Of a stretch of DNA of 64,000 bases, positions 34,136 to 43,538 are shown one piece after another (positions within the stretch are counted from its first letter, which is position 1; each line of letters starts with the position of its first letter). The notes below the pieces were generated by a model, which was not told the origin of the DNA, searched no databases, and saw nothing but the letters and a program-made list of their open reading frames with translations. A program made the translations under genes and the position numbers. This stretch comes from Perkinsela sp. pyNocScin1 (lineage: Eukaryota; Euglenozoa; Kinetoplastea; Prokinetoplastida; Perkinselidae): the NCBI GenBank assembly GCA_964019655.1, contig CAXHTR010000001.1, positions 930,001-994,000 on the forward strand. The letters are read 5' to 3'.

Positions 34136-34708
34136 TTACAGCTGTTGGCGCTTTTCCCGCAGCTTAAAAGCCGGTCGGAGCATACCATACAAAAGGATCC
34201 ACGTACCCACGAGTGTCCCAAACATACAGAAAACGTTAAAAGATTTCAGCACCGCCCTATTGAAGGGAGGCATGAGCTCGAGGAAGAGTTTCTGGCGGAC
34301 TCTGTCCCTGGGCAGGGAGTCTGTGCTATAGAAATTGCTCCTCGGATTGGTGATGAGCTCGTGCGCTCGCTGCAGACGCAGCAGTTCTCTTTGCCCCTCT
34401 CGTGTCTTCGTGTCGCAAGCCTTTGATTTGAGCCGAAACTGCTCGTGCACTTTTTTAATTGAGGCTTCTCGATAGCTATGCTTGATGCCGAGTATCTCAA
34501 GGGGCCTCTGGTTGGACATGAGAAACATTTTTTGCTCGCGATCGCTGCCAAAGGGGCCAGGGCCGTCTTCCGTAAAATCCTTCAGCTTTTTCGATCCAAG
34601 GCATGGCTCGCACTGCCAGCGAAATGCCATGCTAACGATATTGTGCTGACGTACGTTACGCTGGAGCGTTGCGGTAGAGAGCGTTCGCGTGGGTATCTGA
34701 AACCGCAT
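34136..34708 (-). CDS. J-like mitochondrial membrane protein lacking HPD
   Basis: 190 residues from the ATG at 34708, which opens a presequence-like segment (MRFQIPTRTLSTATLQRNVRQH). A J-domain-like helical region (about 67-117, RPLEILGIKHSYREASIKKVHEQFRLKSK...LQRAHELIT) has ACD where DnaJ proteins have the Hsp70-stimulating HPD. One membrane helix follows (FNVFCMFGTLVGTWILLYGML). Proteins with this layout can act as inactive partners of J-proteins, as Tim16 does, but this one does not obviously match Tim16. Upstream ATGs in the same frame exist at 34744. Confidence 0.5.
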   Translation of the reverse strand: MRFQIPTRTLSTATLQRNVRQHNIVSMAFRWQCEPCLGSKKLKDFTEDGPGPFGSDREQKMFLMSNQRPLEILGIKHSYREASIKKVHEQFRLKSKACDTKTREGQRELLRLQRAHELITNPRSNFYSTDSLPRDRVRQKLFLELMPPFNRAVLKSFNVFCMFGTLVGTWILLYGMLRPAFKLREKRQQL

Positions 34709-34780
34709 GGAACACTTTTGAATGAAATAAAAAATAAGATACATTTGGATCAAAGCGCTATGACTACATACACATGGCAA

Positions 34781-36274
34781 TCACACCTCAAAGGCCTCAA
34801 ATATGACCTGGGCGGACAAACGGTCCAAGTTTCGCTGCGCCTCAGCGGGCGTCGATCCCCAGCAGAGCATCCAGCCCAGCGCCCGCGTATTCACACACAG
34901 CGGCTGAATGCAGTACCCCTCGGAAAAGTACAATCGGTGCGCGATGTAAAAAGGGTCGTTGAGGACGCTCTCTGGAACACATTGCCTTTGAAGAGTGAAA
35001 GACTTGTTGTGGTTTTGCGGGCAATTGCTCGGCAGTGCAGTCTCTGTGGTGCCCTCCCTAGAGGTCGTGAACAGTCGGCACCGGACAGGTGGAAAGTTGA
35101 CTGAAGCAAAATACTTCCCTCCTGCATGGTCCCTGTGCGCAGTAAACGCAATGGGCAGCGAGTTGAAGGCGAGGGCGCGCGGTGCTGACTCTAGGCCTTC
35201 TTGCATGGGCGGTATTCCCACCGCCATCTTCACGTACTCAATTGCGATGTCTATCCCAGTGGTCTGGATGTTGAGGTGAAATGTCTCTGCGGCACCGAGG
35301 CGCAGATTTGCCTCGATGACGACTGCACGCTTGTTGACGGTATCGTACTTTGCCTCAAAGTGCAGGATGCCGTTCATCGTTGGGCCTGCGCGTGTGACAT
35401 ACGTCTCCACGAGGTCTCGAAGTGCACGCAGCTTCTCATCAGCGAGAGCAGATGGTGCGAGCCCACCGCTTTCCACGAAGAACGGAAGTGTCTGTGACGG
35501 AAAATTGTCGGAAATCAAAACGTAGAGAATCTGGCCATTGTGCACAAGACAGTCAATATCGACCTCGTCCCCCTCAATGTACTCCTCCACGAGGATGCTC
35601 GGAGGGACAGATTCTTCCGCTGACGTGCCATCTGCATCGCTACGTAGAAAGGCGTAGAAGGGCTGGAGGGAAGCAAAAGCGTGGGTAGCGCACTTTCGAA
35701 GCTCGTCTGGAGAGTCACACTTCATGACGTACGAACTGCCTGCGCCGGGGCTCGGCTTGACGATCAAGGGAAAGTAAAGCTTTTGCTCGGATGCTATCGG
35801 CTGCGACAAGCGCTCTATGGCCCTGTCAATATCTGCCAAACACGAGAGCTGAATCTCCCGCGGGGCGGTCAGGCCAACGCTGTGGCACCACTTTCGAAAA
35901 AGTGCCTTGTCCTGCGTATGCATGACATCGTGTGGGGGCAGCGGTGTTATCACTTTGCCGAGATGCTGTGCAAGCACTGCGCACGGATATATCCCATACT
36001 CGTCAAAGGAGACGACGCCATCGATGCGCTCACCGTCGATTTGGTGGAGAACTTCAGGCACAAGGACGTCCTCACGCACAGATGAAATGATAACCCATTT
36101 GGCTATAAACGGAAGTGCCCATTCTTTTTTCTCTGTACTCACCATAATGATTCGAACACCAAGCACATGGGCGAGATTCTGGTAGATTACGCCACGATCG
36201 GCGCTGCTCGTAAAGATCGCGAGGATAGTCTTATTTCGGAGAAGGCCATCGGTGAACGCAAAAGGGGCCTGCAT
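34781..36274 (-). CDS. ATP-grasp ligase of unknown substrate
   Basis: 497 residues from the ATG at 36274. The ATP-grasp core includes FPLIVKPSPGAGSSYVMKC (glycine-rich loop and Lys), PSILVEEYIEGDEVDIDCLV, and GILHFEAKYD...RAVVIEANLRLGAAETF with E and N metal ligands. The order resembles carnosine-synthase and carbamoyl-phosphate-synthetase-like amino-acid ligases, which join a carboxylate to an amine through an acyl phosphate. The N-terminal Rossmann-like domain has ILAIFTSSADRGV and DGVVSFDEYG. A C-terminal 110-residue extension is unrecognised. No adjacent pathway genes hint at the substrate. Confidence 0.75.
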   Translation of the reverse strand: MQAPFAFTDGLLRNKTILAIFTSSADRGVIYQNLAHVLGVRIIMVSTEKKEWALPFIAKWVIISSVREDVLVPEVLHQIDGERIDGVVSFDEYGIYPCAVLAQHLGKVITPLPPHDVMHTQDKALFRKWCHSVGLTAPREIQLSCLADIDRAIERLSQPIASEQKLYFPLIVKPSPGAGSSYVMKCDSPDELRKCATHAFASLQPFYAFLRSDADGTSAEESVPPSILVEEYIEGDEVDIDCLVHNGQILYVLISDNFPSQTLPFFVESGGLAPSALADEKLRALRDLVETYVTRAGPTMNGILHFEAKYDTVNKRAVVIEANLRLGAAETFHLNIQTTGIDIAIEYVKMAVGIPPMQEGLESAPRALAFNSLPIAFTAHRDHAGGKYFASVNFPPVRCRLFTTSREGTTETALPSNCPQNHNKSFTLQRQCVPESVLNDPFYIAHRLYFSEGYCIQPLCVNTRALGWMLCWGSTPAEAQRNLDRLSAQVIFEAFEV

Positions 36275-36508
36275 ATCTCTGTCTCTCACACACACTTCAA
36301 TACAGTCTTCGTAACCATAAACGTAAATGCAAAAAGTTCAAGAAGCAGGTGAAACTACTTGAAATTGCGCAAATGATTAAGAATCTTCGTGCACAAAAAA
36401 GTGCAGGAGCACAAAGGTTCGTCAGCAACACTGCCTTTAGAAATTCAATCTTAAAAGACAACTCTCCACCAAACTCCATCAACCGATCTCTCGCTCTACT
36501 CGAATTCA

Positions 36509-37567
36509 TCAAAATGACTTTTTGTAAAAGTCATTGAACAAGTCGTTGTCCACCTCAACCTCGGGCAAGAAATCAAGGTCAAGAGGTGGCTGCTTGACTG
36601 CCTTCTCCTCTTGTTCCGGAGTAGACTTTGATGGTTCTTTTGCCTTCTTACCTTTCTTCACAGCTTTACCTCCCCGCTTCTTCGTCTCTTTGGTCTCTTT
36701 TTCTGCGGACTTCTCCAGAACATGCTGAAAATTTTTGATATACCCTCTGCTTGGGGCGTCGGCGAGATTCATGAACCCAGGCACCCAGCAGACATTCAAT
36801 TCGACTTTGCTTTTCGAGAGCTTGTGCAAAAGCTGCTGGATGATATTATCCATGACATTTTCGACGAGCACTGCGGTGTGGGGCTCTTTCAGCAAGTCTT
36901 CCTGCTCCTCCAGAAGCTCTGTTTCCGTCGGTGGCTTGGAGTCAGCCGCTTCGAATTTCATCTTGCGCTGCCAGTAAGCGATACGCTTGACGATCTCCTT
37001 GTTATCAATGCAGAGCGTGACTTGGGAAGCTTCACTCGTTGCTATTGTATGAACAACGCCGTGCACAGCACCCACAAGCTCGTTGTACTCGATGCTGGGC
37101 TTGATGCTGAACGGCGGGACGCCACCATCCCTGCCAACGCGAAATGGTGCGCTGAAGCACGAAATGCGCTTTGGGCTGAGCTCAACGACGCCCCACCCTG
37201 CCGGGCTAGCGTCTGAGAAGACGATGAAGTGCTTGTCGTCAACCTTTGGCTTCTTTGAGAGAAGCTTGAACTCTTCGCGAATGCGCGTGAAGTACTGCTC
37301 ATCAGTATAGCTGAAGACTCGCCGAATCACAGCCCAGACTTCATACGGAAGCTCATCTTTCTTGATGTTCACCCAGTGCAGTGGGCCAAAGAGCGATGGT
37401 CGTATTATCTTGTCGTCAAATTTTCTGCATTCAATGTCCTCGATGGAAATGAAACGCTGTTGGTAACACGAAAGGTCTGCATAGCGTTTTACAGCGACTG
37501 CTGGCGCGATACATCTACTGAAAGAAGACTGAAGCTGACCGAAGAGTCCACGAGCAACTGTACGCAT
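36509..37567 (-). CDS. Mitochondrial protein with retroelement-type RNase H fold
   Basis: 352 residues from the ATG at 37567, whose first 30 residues form a presequence (RTVARGLFGQLQSSFSRCIA). A fold of about 112-280 carries all four RNase H acidic positions: D119 in VFSDASPAGWG, E160/E163 in IEYNEL, D188 in CIDNKE, and D270 in CWVPGFMNLADAPSRG. The last motif is typical of reverse-transcriptase-linked RNase H of DIRS-like and Ty3-like elements. There is no reverse transcriptase domain. A Glu-rich insert (about 211-230) lies inside the fold and the tail is Lys-rich. It looks like a captured retroelement RNase H now serving the mitochondrion; whether it still cuts RNA-DNA hybrids is unknown. 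Confidence 0.65.
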   Translation of the reverse strand: MRTVARGLFGQLQSSFSRCIAPAVAVKRYADLSCYQQRFISIEDIECRKFDDKIIRPSLFGPLHWVNIKKDELPYEVWAVIRRVFSYTDEQYFTRIREEFKLLSKKPKVDDKHFIVFSDASPAGWGVVELSPKRISCFSAPFRVGRDGGVPPFSIKPSIEYNELVGAVHGVVHTIATSEASQVTLCIDNKEIVKRIAYWQRKMKFEAADSKPPTETELLEEQEDLLKEPHTAVLVENVMDNIIQQLLHKLSKSKVELNVCWVPGFMNLADAPSRGYIKNFQHVLEKSAEKETKETKKRGGKAVKKGKKAKEPSKSTPEQEEKAVKQPPLDLDFLPEVEVDNDLFNDFYKKSF

Positions 37568-37677
37568 GGAAAGATGAAATATACAAAATGACAACTATAC
37601 GACAATCTCAAACGAGTCAGATTTTCACCTGTGATCAATTAGACAACCAATTTTATTCCTGGATTTTCGATTTGTGC

Positions 37678-38289
37678 TTACTCAACAGTCTGGAAGAGTG
37701 GGGTGACTTTCTTGAGGTGCGCTGGGTGTTCCTTGCCGGACTCCTTTGCCTGTACTGCATTCTTCTCATTCTTCTCAAGGAGAGACGTGAAGGTCTTGTC
37801 CTCCGTCGCCTCACCGAAGCGCTCATTCCAGACCTTCTCGACGATGTACCCCATGCGGTAGTTGCCGCTGGCGACGCACTCCTTCATGACCCAGAGCCAG
37901 CTCTGGGCGTCTGGCTTGATCTTGCTGCGCTGCTCCATCTCTTCGATGAGGTCGAGCATGGCGCAGAGCTTGTCGCCCTTCTCTTTGGCAGGCTGGGCGT
38001 CCGGTGACTCAAACTTCTCGTCGCACTCGTGGATGCGCTGGAGGGTCGCGTTGTACGCGCCGAGGTCCGGTGGGGTGTTGTTCAGGTTCATCTGGACAAG
38101 CAGCTCTCCCGCCTGGTCGTAGTACTTCGCGCCCTTGATCTTGGCGATCCACTTGGACGTGTCGGTGTTAACCTCGTAGCCGAAAAGATCTGTTTTCTTG
38201 ACGTCTTCCTTGCCGGAGGCAAACCGTGCTGAGAACGCACTGATGGAGGCCTTCGTGGCACGTGGAAGAATGGAGCAGATGCGGTGCAT
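37678..38289 (-). CDS. Mitochondrial protein with PPR-like helices
   Basis: 203 residues. The presequence MHRICSILPRATKASISAFSARFASG fits mitochondrial import with cleavage after about residue 25. Two segments resemble helical-repeat motifs: PPDLGAYNATLQRIHECDEK and KPDAQSWLWVMKECVASGNYRMGYIVEKVW, recalling pentatricopeptide or tetratricopeptide repeats. A small respiratory-complex or mitoribosomal subunit is an alternative. No catalytic motif. Confidence 0.45.
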   Translation of the reverse strand: MHRICSILPRATKASISAFSARFASGKEDVKKTDLFGYEVNTDTSKWIAKIKGAKYYDQAGELLVQMNLNNTPPDLGAYNATLQRIHECDEKFESPDAQPAKEKGDKLCAMLDLIEEMEQRSKIKPDAQSWLWVMKECVASGNYRMGYIVEKVWNERFGEATEDKTFTSLLEKNEKNAVQAKESGKEHPAHLKKVTPLFQTVE

Positions 38290-38421
38290 GGATGAATAAA
38301 AAATCGAATAGAATTTGTAAGTAGTGTGGGCTTAGCAAAGGGAAAAAACCAAGAGACTTACTGGAGATATACTTTTATTTCATACAACTGATACAGATAG
38401 AATGCATTTCGAACAGTCCAA

Positions 38422-41373
38422 CTACTCTCCCCACCCCGGTACGGTATCGTGGCGCCAGAACTGCTTACGTAGCTTGTGCATCATCTTGAGCACGTCCTCG
38501 ACCTTGTGAATGCCGAGCTGCGTGTTGTCGCGCGCGCGGACGTTCACGCACCCAGACTCGGCCTCCTCTCGCCCAACGACAAAGATGAAGTTGTAGTACG
38601 CCTGCTGCGCGTTTCGGATTTTTTTGTCGAGCTTGTTCTCTGAGAGGTCCGCATCGCAGTAGAACCCGGGGACATCCGCGAACTGCCCCTCATCGAGGGT
38701 GCATGCGTTGACTGAGGCAGCCAGGTCAACGTCCCCGCCCTGGAGAATACTGCCGGCCTCGCCGTAGACCTCTGGCGACTCGAAAACCTTGCGCAGGCGC
38801 GCTGCGTAGTCGAACTGGTACTTGGATATTGGCACAATCATGATCTGCCGGGGCGAGAGCCAGAGCGGCCAGCGCTTGCCGCCCTCGTAGTGCTCCGTGA
38901 GGATGCCGATGCAGCGCTCGATGCTTCCAAGGATGGCGCGGTGGATCATGATGGGCCGCGTGACTTCGCTCTGTGCTGCCGCGTTGCTCGTCTTCTCGGC
39001 GTACTTGAGGTCGAAGCGCTGCGGTAGGTTGAAGTCGAGCTGCGTCGTGCCAAGCTGGTGGCTCCGGCCCATGCTGTCGCACACCTCGACGTCGATCTTT
39101 GGGCCGTAGAACGCGCCCTCGCCTTCGTTGAGGACCCAGAGCTTCGTCTCGAACACGCTGACCATGAGCGCGTACGCGCCCTCGTGGTTGATCAAGTCTG
39201 CAACAAATTTCTTGAGTGGTGACGTGGACGCCGGGCCGCGGACCTTCGCCTGCTTGAGCTCTTCGCGGATCTCCTTGCGGAAGGCCTGAACCCGAGCGAT
39301 GGAAAGCGGCGAGCCGTCGTATGCAAACGTTCCAAAGCCATACGCGCCCCAGAACTGGGCAACCGGGGATTCCGCCGCTGCCTCACCGCTGCTTCCGTCG
39401 ACAAGCGGCCACCAGCCGTCGTGTTCTGCGCACCCGGAGTCCGGCAGGAGCGTGCGGATGGCCTGCGCTACACGCGCGAAGCAGAAAGCGTTCAGTGCGC
39501 TCTGCAATTTCGACTCGGCGAGCTCCCAAATCGCGTCCTCGCCGATATAGAGCTTGTTCGCGGGCTTCGTGCTGAGCATGAGCTTGTAGTCCGTGAACCC
39601 GAGGACGCCCTCGTACACGAAGCCAAGGAAGTCGAGGTTCCTCCCGATCTCCGCGTGGAGCTGGTACGGCGTGCAGAATATGTGCGCGTCGTCCTGCACG
39701 AAGCGCGTTACACGCGTGAGACCGCGGAGCGCGCCGCGCACCTCGTTGCGGTGGAGCACGCCGAACTCTGCGTAGCGCAGCGGGAGCGACTTGTAGCTGT
39801 GCGCCTTCAGGCTGAAGAGGACGCAGTGGCCGGGGCAATTCATGGGCTTGACGGCCATGGACGAGTCGGCGTTGTCCCCGGACGCGTCGGCGGCGGTGCC
39901 CTGCGCGTTTGAGGCGCTGTCGTTCGCGATGAGGAAGAGGTTATCGCGGTACTTGTCCCAGTGGCCGCTCGTCTTCCACAGCTTCTTATCATAAATATTC
40001 GCGGTGATGACTTCTTCGTAGCCGCGCTTCGTGTACTCCTTGCGCATGAATGTCATAAGGGAGTTGTAGATGCGCGTGCCGTGCGGGAAAAAGAACGCTG
40101 AGCCGGGGCACGCCATGTCGACAGACGTGTTGAACAGCGCGTGGCCGATACCGACTGTTTTGTGGTCGAGCTGCGTCGACGCGCGCTCAAAGTACTCTGC
40201 GTATACCTTCGCGAGGGCATTCGTGGGGAACGATATGCCGTAGACGCGCTGCAGGCACATCTTGTGGCCCTCAAGCTGGAGACACTCCTCAGCGCTTGCA
40301 GAGTGGACGCCACCGACTTTCGTGAGGACGACTTTCCGCACGACGCCTGTCGAGATGACGTGCGGGCCGCGGCACAGGTCGATGAAGTCACCGCAGCGGT
40401 AGGCCGTCAGGACGCATGCGTCGCCCTCGGTCTCGGTGCTCTTCTCAATCCACTTCTGCTTGAGCGGGTTGTCGTTGAAAAGCGCGATAGCCTCTGGCTT
40501 CGTGAGGACGAGGCGCTGAAATTGGTGGTTCTCGCGCTGGATGGCACCGATCTGCTTCTCGAGCTTCTTGAACTCGGTGCTCTCCTTGATGGCGCTGGCG
40601 ACGGATGCCTCATAGAAAAAGCCACCGCCAGTGACGAGCTTGTCCGATTTGGTGTATTTCGAGCACATCTTGTGCAGCTGCACGGTCATGGGGTAGCCGG
40701 ATAGTTTGCTGAGATCCGCGTCTGCGGGAGCTGCACTTGCATCTACGGCCTTCTTCGAGAAGATAGCGTCGAGCGCTGGGCCGTGGTGGAGCTTGCACGG
40801 CTCGAGCGCTTTCTCCATGGCGTAGCCGAGCATATGGGCACTGCTGTGCCAGAACACGTGCCTTGCGAGGTTCTGCGTCTCCTCATCGAGCTCGTCGATG
40901 TCGTTTGAGTCGTCTGCTGGTGTCTCTTCCTTCTTCTCTGGGGCGGCATCACTCCAGTAAATAAACTCGAGGAGATCAACTGGCTCCTCGAGCGGGCGAG
41001 TGAGGTCCCACAGCTTCGTCCCATTGACTCGCGCGACGACAACAACCTTTGCGCCGACAGTGCTGGGAATGCGCTGCGTTGGCGTTGACTCACTGTGCGT
41101 GGCAAGATCTGCCTTCAGTGCATCTAGTGATGCCGCTGGGGCACTTGCAAGGGGTAGCAAGTCGATGGGCTTAGTAAAGAACCCGGTGCACGTGACATCT
41201 CGGACCTCGTCGGCGCCGTCGAGGGCTGTCAGGCGCTTCACGGCTTGGACGAGAATAGGCGTGCGCTTCGCCTTGAACGACTCAAGTTGCTTAGCGTATA
41301 AGTCCTCAAAGAGCGCTCGTCGCGGGGCCCAGTACGCGGGCGTGTGCGCGCCTTCAGCTGTTTGAGCACTCAT
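38422..41373 (-). CDS. Threonyl-tRNA synthetase
   Basis: 983 residues from the ATG at 41373; the open frame runs further upstream without an ATG. It charges tRNA-Thr. A TGS-like domain (VNGTKLWDLTRPLEEPV) leads into the editing domain (ARHVFWHSSAHMLGYAM; later CRGPHVISTG). The class II core follows (DKKLWKTSGHWDKYRDNLF; MNCPGHC with a zinc Cys; RYAEFGVLHRNE; RVTRFVQDDAHIF; then RPIMIHRAILGSIERCIGILTEHY). Last is an anticodon-binding domain. Inserts enlarge it beyond usual length, notably one rich in Gly/Ser/Ala around SGCAEHDGWWPLVDGSSGEA within the catalytic domain. In kinetoplastids one gene often serves both cytosol and mitochondrion; I see no separate presequence. Confidence 0.93.
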   Translation of the reverse strand: MSAQTAEGAHTPAYWAPRRALFEDLYAKQLESFKAKRTPILVQAVKRLTALDGADEVRDVTCTGFFTKPIDLLPLASAPAASLDALKADLATHSESTPTQRIPSTVGAKVVVVARVNGTKLWDLTRPLEEPVDLLEFIYWSDAAPEKKEETPADDSNDIDELDEETQNLARHVFWHSSAHMLGYAMEKALEPCKLHHGPALDAIFSKKAVDASAAPADADLSKLSGYPMTVQLHKMCSKYTKSDKLVTGGGFFYEASVASAIKESTEFKKLEKQIGAIQRENHQFQRLVLTKPEAIALFNDNPLKQKWIEKSTETEGDACVLTAYRCGDFIDLCRGPHVISTGVVRKVVLTKVGGVHSASAEECLQLEGHKMCLQRVYGISFPTNALAKVYAEYFERASTQLDHKTVGIGHALFNTSVDMACPGSAFFFPHGTRIYNSLMTFMRKEYTKRGYEEVITANIYDKKLWKTSGHWDKYRDNLFLIANDSASNAQGTAADASGDNADSSMAVKPMNCPGHCVLFSLKAHSYKSLPLRYAEFGVLHRNEVRGALRGLTRVTRFVQDDAHIFCTPYQLHAEIGRNLDFLGFVYEGVLGFTDYKLMLSTKPANKLYIGEDAIWELAESKLQSALNAFCFARVAQAIRTLLPDSGCAEHDGWWPLVDGSSGEAAAESPVAQFWGAYGFGTFAYDGSPLSIARVQAFRKEIREELKQAKVRGPASTSPLKKFVADLINHEGAYALMVSVFETKLWVLNEGEGAFYGPKIDVEVCDSMGRSHQLGTTQLDFNLPQRFDLKYAEKTSNAAAQSEVTRPIMIHRAILGSIERCIGILTEHYEGGKRWPLWLSPRQIMIVPISKYQFDYAARLRKVFESPEVYGEAGSILQGGDVDLAASVNACTLDEGQFADVPGFYCDADLSENKLDKKIRNAQQAYYNFIFVVGREEAESGCVNVRARDNTQLGIHKVEDVLKMMHKLRKQFWRHDTVPGWGE

Positions 41374-41453
41374 CAATCGATTCAGTACGCGAAAATATCG
41401 AAACAAAATTCTAAAAAGTACGCGAGCAACTAGCCATAGGGAATAAGGTGTAA

Positions 41454-42527
41454 CTACATGGTCACAAACGAGCAAAGCTGGCTTTCATGCACCTTCAGGC
41501 GCTCAGGTGAGCTCTTTGCATCCGTGCGTGCAGCCAATTCCACACTGACTTCACCTGTATCATCGTGCTTCTCGAGAACAGTAACTATGCGTTGTGGGCC
41601 TCGACGAGAACTTTCTACATCTGTATCTCGCTGTATGGCGGTACTTTCTTTAGCATCACTCTTCAACTCTAGAAGGACTGCTTTCTCACCCACTTTTCCT
41701 AACGTTGACCGTAACGTACTCGCATGCATGAGCACGAACCCAGAGGCTTCACCAGTCTGACTTGGGAGGTTTTCAGTATTCTCTGCCACGCCTACCTCTT
41801 CGTCAGCAACAAACTTTGTGCTACTTCGAGCGCTCTCAAGATCAGACAAGATCTTTGTAAAGAGTGCAGCTGAGTTCGGATCATCCATTTTCCAGAGCTT
41901 TTTGCGGCAGAGCAATACCCATCCACGGGAGAACATGCGGAGTGTGATGTACTTCGCCTTGGAAAGCTCTTCCTTTCCCGACTTTTGCACTGCTTGCCGC
42001 ACAATGGTTCCGAGCCTCCACGGCGCCGCTGCTCGAGATGCCTGCGCCTTGCTCTCAAGAACAGCCTGGCACGATGTTTTCTTAAAGTTTTCTCTATGAA
42101 CTGCAATCAAACCCATAGGCTTTGGGCTTTCGTCTCTGCACAGCCAGGCCTCAAGATCGGAGCGTGTGACATCTACGCACCCGTCCTTCTGCAGAGACTC
42201 GCCCTGCGAATTGACAAGTAGGCTGCGAACAGACCAAGGCATGGGCTTTGCTTGAACCACTCCCAGGCCCTCCTCAGCACGGAGCACTTCGGCAATCTCA
42301 CCAGAAAACTTTCCATTCGTAACTTCGATGTACTCACCTGGAAGTGGTAGTCGGTTTTGCGCTGTGAGAATAGAATCGACTGTGGATGGAAGTATTTCGA
42401 CCGGATCACCGTTCTTTGCGCGTGCTTTTGGAGGGGAAATATTCTGCGCTGGCTCACTCACAAAGCTCTTTGTCGCCTTGGACGATAAATCTTGAAAGTA
42501 CTTTTGTGCAAAGTCTCCAGGGTCCAT
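41454..42527 (-). CDS. Hypothetical protein with KOW-like motif
   Basis: 357 residues. The segment LPGEYIEVTNGKFSGEIAEVLRAEEG resembles a KOW motif (a short basic, Gly-containing beta element found in ribosomal and transcription proteins such as Spt5). Other segments alternate strands and charged loops (RMFSRGWVLLCRKKLW; FVLMHASTLRSTLGK; GPQRIVTVLEKHDDTGEVSVELAART). Several further KOW/Tudor-like strands may exist but are too diverged to call. It lies 80 bp upstream of the ThrRS start. A nuclear RNA or chromatin role is plausible only. Confidence 0.5.
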   Translation of the reverse strand: MDPGDFAQKYFQDLSSKATKSFVSEPAQNISPPKARAKNGDPVEILPSTVDSILTAQNRLPLPGEYIEVTNGKFSGEIAEVLRAEEGLGVVQAKPMPWSVRSLLVNSQGESLQKDGCVDVTRSDLEAWLCRDESPKPMGLIAVHRENFKKTSCQAVLESKAQASRAAAPWRLGTIVRQAVQKSGKEELSKAKYITLRMFSRGWVLLCRKKLWKMDDPNSAALFTKILSDLESARSSTKFVADEEVGVAENTENLPSQTGEASGFVLMHASTLRSTLGKVGEKAVLLELKSDAKESTAIQRDTDVESSRRGPQRIVTVLEKHDDTGEVSVELAARTDAKSSPERLKVHESQLCSFVTM

Positions 42528-42705
42528 TTCTCATGAAAACATTGTGATGGTATTGAATTTGTGTAATTTCTAATAGATTGCTTCATAGCACTGCGTAGCA
42601 GAGTAATACGACTACCCACAGCTGTGTCACATCCTACTTCTGAAGCTTCATTCATACATCCCTGACTTCAAACCCATGCTCCATCCGTTTGAGGTCTTCA
42701 CAAAA

Positions 42706-43455
42706 TTATACGCTGCGCGTGAGATGCGGCAGACCAGCTACATTAACAGACCTTCGCGGTTCATCTTCCACTGCCTCTACGCTCTTCGTTTGGCTGCCGA
42801 CGGCCATCTCGTACCACCACATGAAGTTCACCTTGCCGTTCGGGTCTGTGTATGGCAGATAGTCGATTGTTGTGCGCTCATGATCGCCGAGCCTCTTGTT
42901 GGCGTCAACGAGCGCCTGTCGAATGTGGTCCATGTGTTCTTTCTTGGCCTCAGCCTTTTCACTGTCAACATTCACGACCTCTTTCGAGGACGCAGCCTGC
43001 TTTGCAGAATCACCGATGGACTCTATCCAGTCCTGTCGCCACGAATTCACTAAAAACTTGACCTCTTCATAGCGATCCGGGGCAAAATAAACGTACCAGT
43101 GTGTATCCTCCTTCTTCTCAAAGTATATCCATCCTTCCATGCGCGCCTGGTGGGTGACCTGGCGCAAGTGCCTCCTGCTGTCGAGCGGGATGCCAGGGAC
43201 CTCGAGACACTTCGTCCACAGACTATCGAGCCGGCACGGCTGGTTGTAGAACAAGACTGAGAGCACAAAGTTCATGGGCTTCCCAGAAGTACCGCGAGGC
43301 AAAGCGACATGATCAAAAATGTGACGATGCCACCGAAAGTTATCTGGAACCTTTATGATGTCGGGGTGGTGTTTGAGCTTCGCCGCGGGATACGTTTGAT
43401 GCAGCGATCGATAACCTCGCTGTGCTTCCAGGCTTTTTACTAGCGAGCGCAGCAT
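42706..43455 (-). CDS. Probable mitochondrial protein, unknown
   Basis: 249 residues with a presequence-like start (MLRSLVKSLEAQRGYRSLHQ). The middle, LWTKCLEVPGIPLDSRRHLRQVTHQARMEGWIYFEKKEDTHWYVYFAPDRYEEVKF, looks like a compact alpha/beta domain. The later part is charged. The overall size, charge and presequence are typical of kinetoplastid-specific mitoribosomal subunits, but no family is recognised. Confidence 0.5.
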   Translation of the reverse strand: MLRSLVKSLEAQRGYRSLHQTYPAAKLKHHPDIIKVPDNFRWHRHIFDHVALPRGTSGKPMNFVLSVLFYNQPCRLDSLWTKCLEVPGIPLDSRRHLRQVTHQARMEGWIYFEKKEDTHWYVYFAPDRYEEVKFLVNSWRQDWIESIGDSAKQAASSKEVVNVDSEKAEAKKEHMDHIRQALVDANKRLGDHERTTIDYLPYTDPNGKVNFMWWYEMAVGSQTKSVEAVEDEPRRSVNVAGLPHLTRSV

Positions 43456-43538
43456 AGTTTATAAGTAATAAATCTACTCAGTAATATCAAAGTACTCTAA
43501 GAGAATTGCTGTTGTAAGAATATAAAATCGTGGGATAT

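Noticed and set aside
36297-36512. 71-codon minus-strand frame between the ATP-grasp and RNase H-fold genes
   Set aside because: It lies in the expected leader of the ATP-grasp gene, with no domain; probably untranslated sequence.
41374-41475. Upstream extension of ThrRS as an alternative mitochondrial presequence
   Set aside because: The extra codons look basic and hydrophobic, but the frame has no ATG there; it would need a non-ATG start.
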